A DNA stretch of 64,000 nucleotides from Closterium sp. NIES-65 (lineage: Eukaryota; Streptophyta; Zygnematophyceae; Desmidiales; Closteriaceae): contig CANXME010000875.1 of the NCBI GenBank assembly GCA_948144175.1, positions 682,001 to 746,000 on the forward strand, in the 5' to 3' direction. The first letter of the stretch is position 1, and each line of letters opens with the position of its first letter. A program made the translations under genes and the position numbers. Positions 48,210-58,382 of this stretch are shown piece by piece. The notes beneath the pieces were generated by a model. That model was not told the DNA's origin and made no database searches. It saw nothing but the letters and a program-made list of their open reading frames with translations.

Positions 48210-48541
48210 CTCTGTAAGGAAGTCATTCGAGAGGACCCTAGATCGCTTCACAGCCCAAATCTCATTGGGTTCATGCAGTGACACGCCCTTGTACACATCT
48301 CCAAAACTTTCGCTGCCAATCCTGTTCCTCTCTGCCCAATCTCCCGTTGCGCGTGCGAGCTCTTCCAAAGTGAACTTCTGGCACACATGTGGATTCACTG
48401 CCTCCATATCCACCACCACATCTCTCTGCTTCTCCCATTCCGCTGCTCCTGCTGCCAAAGCCACAGCTGCTGCAGCAGCTGCTTCTACTCCTGGGTCCTT
48501 CTCTGCCTTGGCTGCTGCGTTTGAACAATCAAGTTCTGAGT
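48210..48541 (-). CDS. RLK exon: juxtamembrane, P-loop and ATP lysine
   Basis: Starts after CTCTCACAG in phase 1. An Ala-rich juxtamembrane part leads to FTLEELARATGDW, then the P-loop IGSESFGDVYKG, where GxGxFG has become GxExFG, and the ATP-anchoring Lys in IWAVKRS. Ends FLTE|GTACC in phase 0. The lost Gly is a G-to-A type change and may weaken ATP binding. Confidence 0.9.
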
Positions 48542-48693
48542 CTGTGAGAGGTGGTGAAGGAGAAAATAAGAAGAAGGTGAGGAATTAAAATGGGCGAGAG
48601 TTAAGGGTTTAGGAGGAGGCAATTTTGTTTTAAGATCGTTATTTAGTCAAATATAACCTGGACTATGAACAGCATGGACTGAAGAGGTCCTAC

Positions 48694-48927
48694 CTTGGTG
48701 TGCACTTCCTTCAGCGAAATCCTTGCCATCCATATCTTTGCCTGTCCCTCTGGTACGATATCGTTTGCACATCAGCCAGCTAAGCAGAAGCAGCACTAGG
48801 AAAGCCACAGCGCCAGCAACAGCAATTCCAGCAATGGCCCCGTTGGATAAACCGCCTTCAGACTGGGTAGCAGATGCTGCAAGCTGACTAGGAGTTGGCG
48901 TCGGAGAAGGTGGGGAGGTTTTGGGGA
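48694..48927 (-). CDS. RLK exon: stalk and transmembrane helix
   Basis: Follows CTCGCCAG. A Pro/Ser/Thr stalk (PKTSPPSPTPTPSQ), then a hydrophobic segment AIAGIAVAGAVAFLVLLLL and SWLM, followed by the stop-transfer basic cluster CKRYRTRGTGK. This places the LRR part outside and the kinase inside the cell. Phases 1 and 1. Confidence 0.92.
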
Positions 48928-49230
48928 CTGGCGAGGGGGGGTGTATATTTGAGGAGTAGGAAGGTGGAGATTGGGATCAGAAATTGAAATCACACGGTGA
49001 GCTTGGTGAAAAAGGATGTGGGAGAGAAAGCAAATGGAGGCTTTTACAGGTTCAATAATATATTTTTCAGCAAACACCACAAGGTATTCTTTGTTATTTT
49101 TCAGCATGAGCTGTGGATGCCTGACACTGCAGAAGTTTCTTGTGTAGCGGGCAATGCAGTGTTCATGCACTCAGCACGAATGAGAGCATAGTCTGAAATC
49201 AGCCATCTGCATGAATAGATTGCATTTCAC

Positions 49231-49358
49231 CTGGTGGTGGCTTGTCACATGTGGTGCAGAAGGAGCCACAATGCTGGCAGAAAGCACTTGAGGTGGTCTG
49301 TTTGACCACGCAGCTGCTGTAATCAGGAGGGCATGTGATTGCAGTCCAATTTGTGTCC
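49231..49358 (-). CDS. RLK exon: cysteine-containing linker
   Basis: Follows ACATGCAG in phase 2. Reads DTNWTAITCPPDYSSCVVKQ and SAFCQHCGSFCTTCDKPPPG. Seven cysteines in about 40 residues between the LRRs and the stalk suggest a small disulfide-bonded cap. I do not know a named domain for it. Confidence 0.85.
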
Positions 49359-49738
49359 CTGCATGTGCAAATGGAGCGTTTTCAAACTAAGAACCACAAA
49401 CAAGTTCCAGATATGAGGGAAATGCTCTCGGGTTGCTGGTGGAGGGATGTGGTAACACGTAATAATCTATCATGCCAAGATATCTGACAGGTTGAAATAC
49501 TGGTAGACCATACATTTTTATATGTCGGCTATTGTAAATTTTCTCACGTGGACCGAAAAGGTTTGGGCCGCGCCAGACCAATTCGGCCTTTTGTACAATT
49601 CCTAGCTGTGGCGTGTATAAAACTTGGGACATGATATACCAGAGAAACACCTAGGCACGCTATATACCTCTACTTCGTGAAACTCTTCAAGTTGACATGC
49701 TAAAAAATACAGCACTTCAATACGGTAAGAATCCTTAC

Positions 49739-49810
49739 ACGTATAAAAGATGTGTGAGATTGCATGTCGTTGGAGGGAGTTGGCCAGTGAGGCTGTTCGA
49801 ACTGAAGTCA
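49739..49810 (-). CDS. RLK LRR exon (72 bp)
   Basis: Acceptor TTGCAG, donor GTAAGG, exactly 72 bp, phase 2 both ends. Encodes FSSNSLTGQLPPTTCNLTHL, a plant-type LxxNxLxGxIP repeat with Leu in place of Ile. Confidence 0.9.
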
Positions 49811-50130
49811 CTGCAATGATAATGATAATCAATATACAAGAATCCTTGTGGTGCATACATACCCGAGGTTTTGCGTGTACAGAGATGACGATACCAAGGA
49901 GATGCATGTTCCCTTGACCACACTGACTCACAATCAGACATGAAGATCAACCTGGTCAACTATATCCGTTTGTGTCAGGTCAGCCCCTGAGCCGGAAAAT
50001 AGTCATAGGATCGGGCAATAGAGTCCCATCAGGACAGGTATCTGACAACTAAATACCATCAAACAAGGTGCAACCTGTTTCCAACAGGCTCAGGTTGGGA
50101 CGGGTCGATTTTCTGCGCACATGTACTCAC

Positions 50131-50202
50131 AGATGAACGAGGTTTCTTATGTTGCTGATAGTGGACGGAATCGACCCTCTTAAGACATTGCTGCTAAGAT
50201 AC
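50131..50202 (-). CDS. RLK LRR exon (72 bp)
   Basis: Acceptor TGGCAG, donor GTGAGT, 72 bp, phase 2. Encodes YLSSNVLRGSIPSTISNIRN and LVH. Confidence 0.9.
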
Positions 50203-50490
50203 CTGCCAGTACAACACGCAAGGAGGTATATACATATATACATGTGTATATATATAAGAGAAAGACAACAAAACCACTATTCATACTCATGCTAAGGGCG
50301 TCGTTACTTGGAAGAAGAAGGAAAAAAAACAGAAAATAAGCAGTTGTGCCAGGCCAGATTCCATGGGTCATGGGCAGAATGCCATGGGGCCCTGGAGCAA
50401 ACGCCACACTAATTTGAGTTCAACCTAAACCCTGAGGCTTCAAGCTCAAACTCTCTCATGGACTACTGCAACCTTTTTACCTATTCCCAT

Positions 50491-50633
50491 GGTTGTGGCA
50501 GAACATTATAGCTTACTTATTTGTGTAGGCTATAGTGGGGTATCCCATAGGGGGTACAACCCAATTAGGGTTTCCTATTTGTATCACTTCCATTCCATAG
50601 TCATTTCATTCTCGTTCACTTCTTCTCAGGTTG
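50491..50633 (+). mobile_element. Solo copia LTR with target duplication
   Basis: A 133-bp LTR (50496-50628), TGGCAGAAC...TTCTCA, in an RLK intron, flanked by the 5-bp duplication GGTTG (50491-50495 and 50629-50633). It is about 80-90 per cent like the LTR at 10496 read on the other strand, sharing GTGTAGGCTATAGTGGGGTA. No internal element sequence remains, as after LTR-LTR recombination. Confidence 0.9.
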
Positions 50634-51136
50634 TCCTGATTTTCTACTGTCCAGACTGCACATATACAACTGCTTGAATAAGGCTGGTCGGCACTGTGCA
50701 AGTGTATGCTTGGCAGACGGCTGATGCATGGCTCATGACCAACCCTGTTGCTCCGTGCAGTGCTTGGGTGTCACGTGTTGGGCAAGAACACGTCACACCC
50801 AAGCACTATGTAAGTATGGCCTATCGCCTCGGTCCGGCATTACAATGACTAGTTGTTCCATGGTCATTTCACATGGCTGAGGGCGACCCCAGTCTATCTC
50901 CTTGCTGTAGACCGTTGGTGAGCTTGGTGAGAGACTGAAACATTTAATGGCTGTCCCTCAGGCCTGCCCGTGGATCAGTGGCTTGGCTTGGCCCAATGTC
51001 AACCCTTGCTCATGGCTAGCATTTATGCTCATTCTCAGATTGAGCTGACTAAGTGTCTCCATATGTAGGCCCTCGTTTTCAGATCCTCCCCCAGCTTATG
51101 TAAGCTCCTTCCCCTAATCCTTTTGTTAATACTAAC

Positions 51137-51208
51137 AAATCATTAAGGTTGCGCATGTTGCCAATGGTGGACGGAATAGACCCACTTAGTAGGTTGTCTT
51201 CAAGATTT
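51137..51208 (-). CDS. RLK LRR exon (72 bp)
   Basis: Acceptor TCACAG, donor GTTAGT (slightly off consensus), 72 bp, phase 2. Encodes NLEDNLLSGSIPSTIGNMRN and LND. Confidence 0.88.
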
Positions 51209-51307
51209 CTGTGATTGAGTTTTATGGGAGGAGTAAACTGAATGAATGCAGCAAGAGAACAAGACGGCAATCCATGGTAAATGAAGTTCATCCCCTGATA
51301 CTTGCTG

Positions 51308-51390
51308 ATATGCAATTATGGCTGTAAATGTCGATTGCATATGGAATGGATTCAGTCAAGCCATTGCTACGAAGCGGTGTTGATTCAGAG
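51308..51390 (-). pseudogene. Decayed LRR exon
   Basis: LRSNGLTESIPYAIDIYSHN is read on the minus strand, clearly an LRR repeat, but neither a GT donor nor an AG acceptor stands at the expected 72-bp limits. Probably a dead repeat exon now inside an intron. Confidence 0.6.
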
Positions 51391-51986
51391 AACAGGGCTG
51401 AATGAATAAAAATGAGTGAGAGAGGCGAGTGAGTTCACTGAGGTAGGTGATTATGAGAGCACGCCCTGATGAAATATGATTGCAACCCACTGTTTTAGGT
51501 GCATTGTAGTGAGCACAGCACAAACAGATAGAAATTTGGTTCGTATGTGCTCACACACACAGAGTGTGAAAAGCGTTAGACATGGGAATGCACAATGAGC
51601 AGAAACAGCTGTCCATGCTTAGTTCTTTGCACAGCTTTGTCCATACATAATGTCCATATGCCAAACCAGGTCCAATGCCAGAACTTTAATGCCTCACATT
51701 TCAATGCAAAATCCACATTGGTCGGTGCCAGCAATCTGCTTGATTCAATCTCGACTAGTGGGCGATCCTAGCATGTCTCCTTGTGGCAGACCTTTGACAG
51801 GCTTGGTGGAAACCCTATCCACCACAGGTCGGCCACCAGGCTGGCCCTGGTCGGCAGTGTAACCATTTTTCAGTCCTTTTTCATGCCTATTATCTTACCA
51901 TCTTTACTTAGTGTGTTGGCTCTCTCATTCATACGCATCTCTTAGGTTCTGTAGTAACCCTTCTTGGCTCCCTTGCTGCTACTCAC

Positions 51987-52058
51987 AAGTACATCAGGTT
52001 GCTTAGGCTGCACATGGTGGATGGAATAGACACCCTTAGAACGTTCATGCCCAAGTTC
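51987..52058 (-). CDS. RLK LRR exon (72 bp)
   Basis: Acceptor AATCAG, donor GTGAGT, 72 bp, phase 2. Encodes NLGMNVLRVSIPSTMCSLSN and LMY. Val replaces the Gly of the LxGxIP motif. Confidence 0.88.
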
Positions 52059-52140
52059 CTGATTGTCAAGCATGCAAAGAGTTGTATGGGTTAGAAAGGG
52101 AATAAAAGAAACACTGTAAGAAAACACAACAAATATTCAC

Positions 52141-52323
52141 TCTGAACGTTATGCTTTGTTGCCTTCATTCTGAACGTTATGCTTTGTTGCCTTCATTCTG
52201 AACGTTATGCTTTGTTGCCTTCATTCTGAACGTTATGCTTTGTTGCCTTCATTCTGAACGTTATGCTTTGTTGCCTTCATTCTGAACGTTATACTTTGTT
52301 GCCTTCATTCTAAACATTATGCT
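52141..52323. repeat. 28-bp minisatellite in RLK intron
   Basis: About 6.5 copies of a 28-bp unit containing GAACGTTATGCTTTGTTGCC. The first five are identical; later ones carry changes. The seventh copy is split by the hAT element, and its other half resumes at 55216 (TTATGCTTTGTTGCCTTC). Confidence 0.96.
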
Positions 52324-55215
52324 CTAAGTTGGAATATACGCTACTTTCATTTTGCGTTTTGCGTTTATACGCTTGTCGAATTCGTACGTTGCATATAGTT
52401 TGAAAATTCGCCGAGTTGAATTTCGGGCAGACCGAAAAAAAAAAAACAAAATTTCAATCTGAAGCTCGCGACGTGGCGATCTCAATTCCGAGTCGCAGAT
52501 GTCGCGAAATGAACTCAAAATTTGAATTTCGAGCACCAAACCTCATCAACCCCTCCCCTCAAACGTTTCACACCCCTTTGAACCACAGCATTCCACCATC
52601 CCCTCCAAGTGCTACTTTACTGGTTGGGAGCTCAACCCAACCCAATCTCCCAGGCATAAAGAGAGGCGTTTGTTCCCTCGACATTCATTCTCTCGCTTCC
52701 TATTCTAGCTATCTCCTTTCCCAAGCCACCATGGCTTCCACTCCTACAGCAACCACTTCTCGTACGCCACCCTCAGAGTCTCGTGGTAGTTCCGCTGGTG
52801 GGACCTCTTCTAGTACGTCTTTGGTCTGCATGGACAGCAAGCACGCAGTCTACCGTCACTTCAAGGTGCCGGCCAATAGCGTTGGCGAGAACGGCACCAA
52901 GGTGTGTGCCTACTGCAACTTCACGTTTGTTGGCGGGGTTCACCGTTGCGCGCAGCATATCACCAGCTGGAACGGCATGCGCGTCGCGAAGTGCATCTCT
53001 GCACTGCAGCGCCGAAGACTGCACGTGACGCCGTGAAGGCGCTTTACAAGTCCAAGTTGAAGGCCCGTGAAGCGAAGCGTGCGGCTGAAATTGCGGCGGT
53101 CGGCGCAGTCAACGGCAGAGGTTCGGACAAGAAGAAGAGTCGGATGACCGACTTCTATGGCGACGACGCCGTGTGCGCGAACCAAGCTGCGGACGAGGCC
53201 ATAAGCCTCTTCTTTGCCGCTCTCCATGTGCCGGAGCATCACGCGGACCACCCACTGTGGCGGAATGTGGTCTCCAGCATCCAGCGCGCGGGGCCAAATT
53301 ACGTCGCGCCGAAGAGACGCTACATCGGTGGCGCCGGTCTTGCAAAGTGTCGCTAGCGCATTGAGGCGGCGCTCGCTCCTATCTCAGCAAGCTGGCGCCG
53401 TGACGGTGTCACCGTGGCAAGCGACATGTTCTCCGACAAGGCCGGCCACCCGCAAGCCAACGTGCTCCTCATCAACGATAGCGGTGCGGTGTTTGTGGAG
53501 TCGATCGACACGAAGATGGAGATGAAGACCGGGGGCTACATCGCGGGCATCTTGCGGCCCATCATCGAAAAGGTTGGCCCTGAGAATGTCGTCGCCTTGT
53601 GTTTTGACGGCGGCTCCAACTACGTGGCGGCATGCAGGGTGTTGATGCGCGAGTATCCCCACATTGAACTCATCCCTTGCGCGACCCATGTCCTCGATCT
53701 CCTGATGGAGGACATCGGGAAAAAGGGATGGGCAAAGGACATCGTCACGCGCGGGGACACCCTCATCTCGTTCGTCCGCAACCATCACTTCACCCGGGGA
53801 TACATGCGGAGTCTGCTCGTGAACGGCGGCAAGGGGAAACAGGTTCTCAAGCCCGCGGGAACCCGATTCGGCACCAACTACATCGCCATCAACCGCCTCT
53901 GTGAAGTGCGTGCCGGCCTGACGCAGATGGTCCTCAGCGATGAGTGGGTCGAGTGGACTGCGGCTGTAGACAGGGCTGGGGCAGACACATTCAAAAACAA
54001 CATCCTCGATGCCGCGTGGTGGACGCGCGCCGAGTTCTTCGCTAAGCTGATGAGGCTGCCATTCGTCGTCATGCGCAAGACTGACTCGGATTCGAAGGGC
54101 ATGATGGGTCGTCTCTACGACCTCATGCTCCAGCTCACCGAGGACATCCGCGACTTCCTCGACGAGCATGCGGAAGGGGTCCTGACAAGCGACGAGGTGG
54201 GGGATATTCGGGAGATCGTGCAGGACCGCTGGGACAACGGGCTGGCGTGCAACCTGCACGTGATTGGCCGCATCCTCTACCCCACCAACCAGGAAGAGTG
54301 CATTTTCCGCACCGACCTGGAGTGCACGAGGGTCTTCAAGCAGTATGTCTCCAAGCACCATGGTGACAAGACGGTCACCAGGAAGGACGGGGTCGAGCGC
54401 CGCGCCTCTCTCGTCATCCAGGAAGGCCTCAATGCCTTCCTGAACCTCCAAGGCAGCTTCGGCATGCCCGACGCTATTGCCGACCGCCAAGCAGTGAAGG
54501 AGGGCAAGATGACGGCGGTGGACTGGTGGACATGGCACGGGACCGATCATCCTGAGCTCACCACCATGGCTTGCCGCGCCATCACGCAGCCGGTGTCTGC
54601 GTCTCCATGTGAGCGTAACTGGGTGAAGTTTGATGCAGTGCATACGGCAAGGAGGAACCGCCTCGGCGCGGTGAAGCTTCATGACCTGGTGTATGTGACG
54701 CACAATTGGCAGGTGGTGCACAACTGGCACAAGGCCCCTAAAGGGCTGGGGGTGGTGAAGGGAAACATCGAGGACCCCCCCCACTCCGGCTGGCTATAAC
54801 GTCCCGGAGGAGGTGGAGGAACCTGAGGAGGGGGAGGATGATGTGATGGCAGATGAGTACTAGTGGATGGAAGGCTCCATGCATGAGCGGCAGGCGGGGG
54901 ATGGAGGGTGGACCTGAGTAGAGTAGGGGATGGGGGGGTAGTAGCATGATTAAGGTGGGTGAAAATGTAGCGGCAGATTAGTTTTAAGGGTTTTTTTTTC
55001 TTGTAACTTTCATATTAATACAAAGGGGATGGGGGTTACAACACCCCCCCATCCCCACCTCTTACCCAAAAAATCTGCCCGGGAAAAACCTTTTTCCTGC
55101 CCGGGCAAGCGGATTCTTGTGCGTACCAGACCCCTCAGGGACTGCGGTTTGCGTATATACTGTAGCGTTTATACAGCAAGCGTACAAAACGCTAAACGCG
55201 TATATTCCAACTTAG
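52324..55215 (+). mobile_element. hAT-superfamily DNA transposon (2892 bp)
   Basis: Terminal inverted repeats CTAAGTTGGAATATACGC at the left and its exact reverse complement at the right (18 of 18). The target duplication is 8 bp, ATTATGCT on the left (52316-52323) and GTTATGCT on the right (55216-55223), one mismatch, as for hAT. Subterminal copies of GCGTTTATAC occur at both ends and may be transposase-binding sites. It encodes one damaged transposase. Perfect inverted repeats and near-perfect duplication suggest a fairly recent insertion. Confidence 0.95.
52731..54799 (+). pseudogene. hAT transposase, one frameshift and one amber
   Basis: The start ATG sits in a perfect GCCACCATGG context. 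After a Ser/Thr-rich start comes a BED-type zinc finger (YRHFKVP, CAYCNFTF, then HRCAQHI). The frame shifts near 53005-53020 and continues KTARDAVKALYKSKLKAREA. An in-frame TAG at 53354 follows KCR; the same frame then runs open to TAA at 54799 through DUF659/RNase H-like sequence (VVALCFDGGSNYVAACRVLM, CATHVLDLLMEDI, GTNYIAINRL) and the C-terminal hAT dimerisation motif (ASPCERNWVKFDAVHTARRN). About 690 codons, normal for hAT. With both lesions the copy should not make active transposase, but its ends could still be mobilised. Confidence 0.93.
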
Positions 55216-55224
55216 GTTATGCTT

Positions 55225-55300
55225 TGTTGCCTTCCTGAAGCTGCCTATGTTGATAGTAGATGGAGTCGATTCAGTCAAAAGAGTGAACACTTGCAGAGGG
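55225..55300 (-). pseudogene. Decayed LRR exon beside the hAT element
   Basis: On the minus strand LLTESTPSTINIGSFRK resembles the LTESIPSTI core of an LRR exon, but there is no proper donor, and the 28-bp minisatellite abuts it. Likely a dead repeat exon. Confidence 0.5.
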
Positions 55301-55564
55301 ATTTAATTATATGTGGTGGACCACAACCACGTTATGTGTTGTATGTGGTGTTTCGTTATGTGGTGGTAATACAAGCTGGAGTGCAATAGACATCTTCTTA
55401 GGCCAGGACCATGGCGAACCATGGTCGTTCCTGCCTAACAAGGGTGAATTGAACAAGGGTGTGTTGGACTTCAATGGCCCAACTCTGATTTGCCCGGTTG
55501 TGGTTACGTCCGCTTATCTCCCGGGTTACGTTGCCCTATTCTTGATGCCCGTGATGATACTCAC

Positions 55565-55636
55565 AAGTGCTTGAGGTTTCTTAGGCTGCTGAAGGTGGAT
55601 GGAATAGACCCACTCAGGTCATTCTGGGCTAGGTCC
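55565..55636 (-). CDS. RLK LRR exon (72 bp)
   Basis: Acceptor AATTCAG, donor GTGAGT, 72 bp, phase 2. Encodes DLAQNDLSGSIPSTFSSLRN and LKH, a clean LxxNxLxGxIP repeat. Confidence 0.9.
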
Positions 55637-56369
55637 CTGAATTGCAAACACGCAATGAGTTTTGCGGGTGGAAAGCAAAAATACAGAGAACTCAGTCAGG
55701 GAAACAAACATCTTCTGCCTTAGAATGTGTCATTTGTGTCACTGCTATGTTTGATTTCCTGGTGTTGCACATGTCAATAGCACACGGAGTGGAAAACAAT
55801 GATATCCAACACATGTGGAGGGATCAGATAATATGTGGTTGTGATGGAAGCTACGTGCCCTACCATTGTAAACACAACACAAGAAAAAAACGTTCTACAC
55901 TTAGCATGTCGACAATGTTGTAATACATAGCTGTTGCAAGAATTGGTTACAACGGGAATTAAGTGGAGCTGGCTGGAATCTTACACAAACACCCAAATAT
56001 GTACACATGCAAATTAGCAGAAAAGGGTACAGTTCACATCGACGTAAGAATAAACAGCCAATCATAGTAACACCAACGGTGAAAATTCACAGTGCAAATG
56101 AGTCTCCGTGACCACGGAGACCAGGTAGCTCAGGAAGCATTCTGCTGCAGGGTCGGTGATTCCCAGGCCCACCAGGGTGGACGGGAGGGATGCCGCCAGG
56201 TCCGCAGCTGCTCGGCACGCTGGCGTGGGAGGGGTACTGAGGTCGATGATAGCAATTTGTGGTATTTGGCTTCCCCCCAGGCAAAAGGACTTCTGAGTAA
56301 CTTAGTGACTTCTCCAAGGGTGTGGAGAGGAGGAACGAGACGCAGCGGCTGGGCTGATGCACCTCGCTA

Positions 56370-57153
56370 GCAGCAGCAAGCACAACTGGGGTTCCAGATT
56401 GGACAGTAGCGTTGTAGGTGACGCCGCCGACTCGAGACGTGACGCGAGAAGGCAGCACATGAGGATGAAGGGCCCACCGGGCTGCCGAGGTACTCGCGGG
56501 GCCGAAGCTGGGGCTGGGGACCAGTCCAAGCACTTGGTGGCGTTGTGGTTGAGGGGCCGAGAGCCAAGGCGAGGGAGTTCAATTCCTCGTGCAATCCGTG
56601 CAAGGGCTGAGTAGGTGATGTTGTTGGCGTCCGTGAGGACCATGACACGGGGTAGGTTATGGCAGTGGCGGCGAGGGTTAGGTGAGTTGTGCTAGCGAAC
56701 AGGGGGGCCTCCACTGGGTCGCCTTGGCGGATGCCCCAAGAGAAGCCGGGGTGGTTGGAGTTGAAAACGGGGTCGATGGAGAGTGTTAATGGCGCGCTCC
56801 ATAGGAGAACTGGAATGAAGAAGTCAAGGACAGAGTTGCGGTGTTCTGAAAAGATGACGACATTCCACGGTGTTGAAAGCATTCGTGATGTCGAGTTGTG
56901 GGGCCAAATGCGAGGGGTGTTGCTTGAGGTTAGTGTGCATCATGTGAATGATTGGCTCCACACCACCCAGTGTAGTGTTGAAAAGGCGTGAAGTTGATGA
57001 AATGGATTGAACATGGATTGCTAATGGGACTATCATTCTTGACTGTTTGCCAGCTACTCGTTTCGAAACATTTCCCTCAAAACCCTGATTTTTTTGCCAC
57101 GACCTAACAGGGCCATCCTTCGCCTCGTGATAAGACGACCACTGACTGGTCAT
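56370..57153 (-). pseudogene. Decayed non-LTR reverse-transcriptase fragment
   Basis: In several minus-strand frames: GGVEPIIHMMHTNLKQHP and LDITNAFNTVE (RT motif A), then WGIRQGDPVEAPLFA (motif B, usually QGDPLGPLLFA), then VLTDANNI where the catalytic YxDD would lie. Motifs are in order, but the frame changes at least twice and motif C is degraded. The sequence type differs from the LINE at 59-64 kb. Lies in an RLK intron. Confidence 0.75.
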
Positions 57154-57308
57154 CGTATGATGGTGGTCACCCCAGACTCATCATGAGTTGGTCACATGTA
57201 TGCCATTTCCATGCCTTTCTCATACTCATCTATGCACGTGTGTGTCTCTACATGCTCACACTCATGTTGCATGCTCCTCCCACCCATACCAGATCTGCTG
57301 ATACTCAC

Positions 57309-57380
57309 AGATAGCTGAGCCTGTTCAAGGCACTGACAGAATCTGGAATTGATCCAACTAAGCTGTTGTTGACAAAATTG
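57309..57380 (-). CDS. RLK LRR exon (72 bp)
   Basis: Acceptor CACCAG, donor GTGAGT, 72 bp, phase 2. Encodes NFVNNSLVGSIPDSVSALNR and LSY. Probably one of the first repeats after the N-terminal cap. Confidence 0.88.
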
Positions 57381-58261
57381 CTGGTGGGCAGTGGAATGGA
57401 ATGGTGGGGAACATTATAACGGATCAAGAATTGGAGAAACTGAGATACTGGTGAATCCAAGAAGGTGCTTTGGATATGATATGAGAAGGAAAGGCCCCTG
57501 CAGCTCCCTCCGAAGAATGATTGTAAGCCTTCGCCATACAGATTGCTTGTGGGGATTGGAATAGGTGGGAACTTGTAAAGGTCTTGTGAGGAAAGGGATG
57601 AAGAAATGGAAAAATGGAGAGATTGGTGGATTGAGTACTAGGATCGCTTCACATGGATCTGGTTTAGCAATTATTTGAGGATGAGACTCCTCTGCAGCCC
57701 ATCTATTGACCACCTGCACCTATGTGCACGGAGATAATAGCAATCTGGGAGGAGCTTTAGGGTTGATGTAATCTCCTTCCCGTAGTGCGCCACATTTGGA
57801 AAAACGGGGTGGGAATGGAAAGAGGATCCAGCAAGACCCCCAGCAACCGTACCCCACAGCCCCAACACACTGATTTCTGACTGCGAACTTTCCCACCCCT
57901 CGATAACACAATGCCACCTCCTTTATACTTCTCCCTTGACCGACTTCGACGGAACTCCATTTATCCACGTACCTATTGCTGTTCCATTGAAACTGCTGCC
58001 ATGACCACTAGCATGCCAGCTAATCCTATGATCTGTGCATGATAGAACTACTAAAAACTGTGCTTACCTTGCTCTCTAAATCTCAGTTCTCCAGTGATTT
58101 AAACGTAGCGCTACTTGAACATGGGGGGGTATTTAAAATTGCAAGAGACAAAGCACGCGAAATGGGTGAGGGAGCAAGAACACAGAGGCAACCAAGTGAG
58201 GACGAGCAAGAGTTGGTGCAAAACTGGGGGATGCAAGTCCAGCAAGACTTGGTGCTCTCAC
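57381..58261. other. First visible RLK intron
   Basis: No further LRR exon with splice sites was found, although one degenerate copy could be missed. No repeat or transposon recognised. Confidence 0.5.
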
Positions 58262-58382
58262 ATGTCGGTCACCATGCCTTGCACATTGCACTTCACAGCG
58301 TAGGCCAAGCTGCAGTTCCCCCCAGCCACCCACCCATAGACATTTCGCCCCCACGCTTGCTGCAAGTCTATCAGGACTTGCA
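58262..58382 (-). CDS. RLK N-terminal LRR cap exon
   Basis: Acceptor CTACCGCCAG, donor GTGAGA, ends in phase 2 (GAC AT|), matching the first base of the following LRR exons. Encodes QVLIDLQQAWGRNVYGWVAG, then GNCSLAYAVKCNVQGMVTDM, the usual LRRNT_2 pattern (helix, W, two Cys). The signal peptide must lie in an upstream exon that I could not identify. Confidence 0.88.

Larger units (their letters stand above)
46628..58382 (-). pseudogene. LRR receptor-like serine/threonine kinase, possibly inactive copy
   Basis: A plant-type membrane receptor kinase read from right to left: N-terminal LRR cap exon, at least six intact 72-bp LRR exons, a Cys-containing linker exon, a Pro/Ser/Thr stalk with one membrane helix, and a cytoplasmic RD-type kinase. 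All ectodomain introns are phase 2, the usual LRR-RLK pattern. HRDIKPAN, DFG and the GTPGYVDP activation segment are present. Against function: TAG at 47932-47934 (reading DLES-stop-IGP, where relatives have Trp), Glu in place of the second Gly of the P-loop, and two decayed LRR exons. No signal peptide exon was found upstream of 58382, so the 5' end is unknown. The ligand is unknown. The introns carry three kinds of transposon. Confidence 0.85.

Noticed and set aside
53384-54784. 466-codon minus-strand frame opposite the hAT transposase
   Set aside because: The plus strand carries recognisable transposase motifs. The antisense frame is a by-product of GC-rich codon use.
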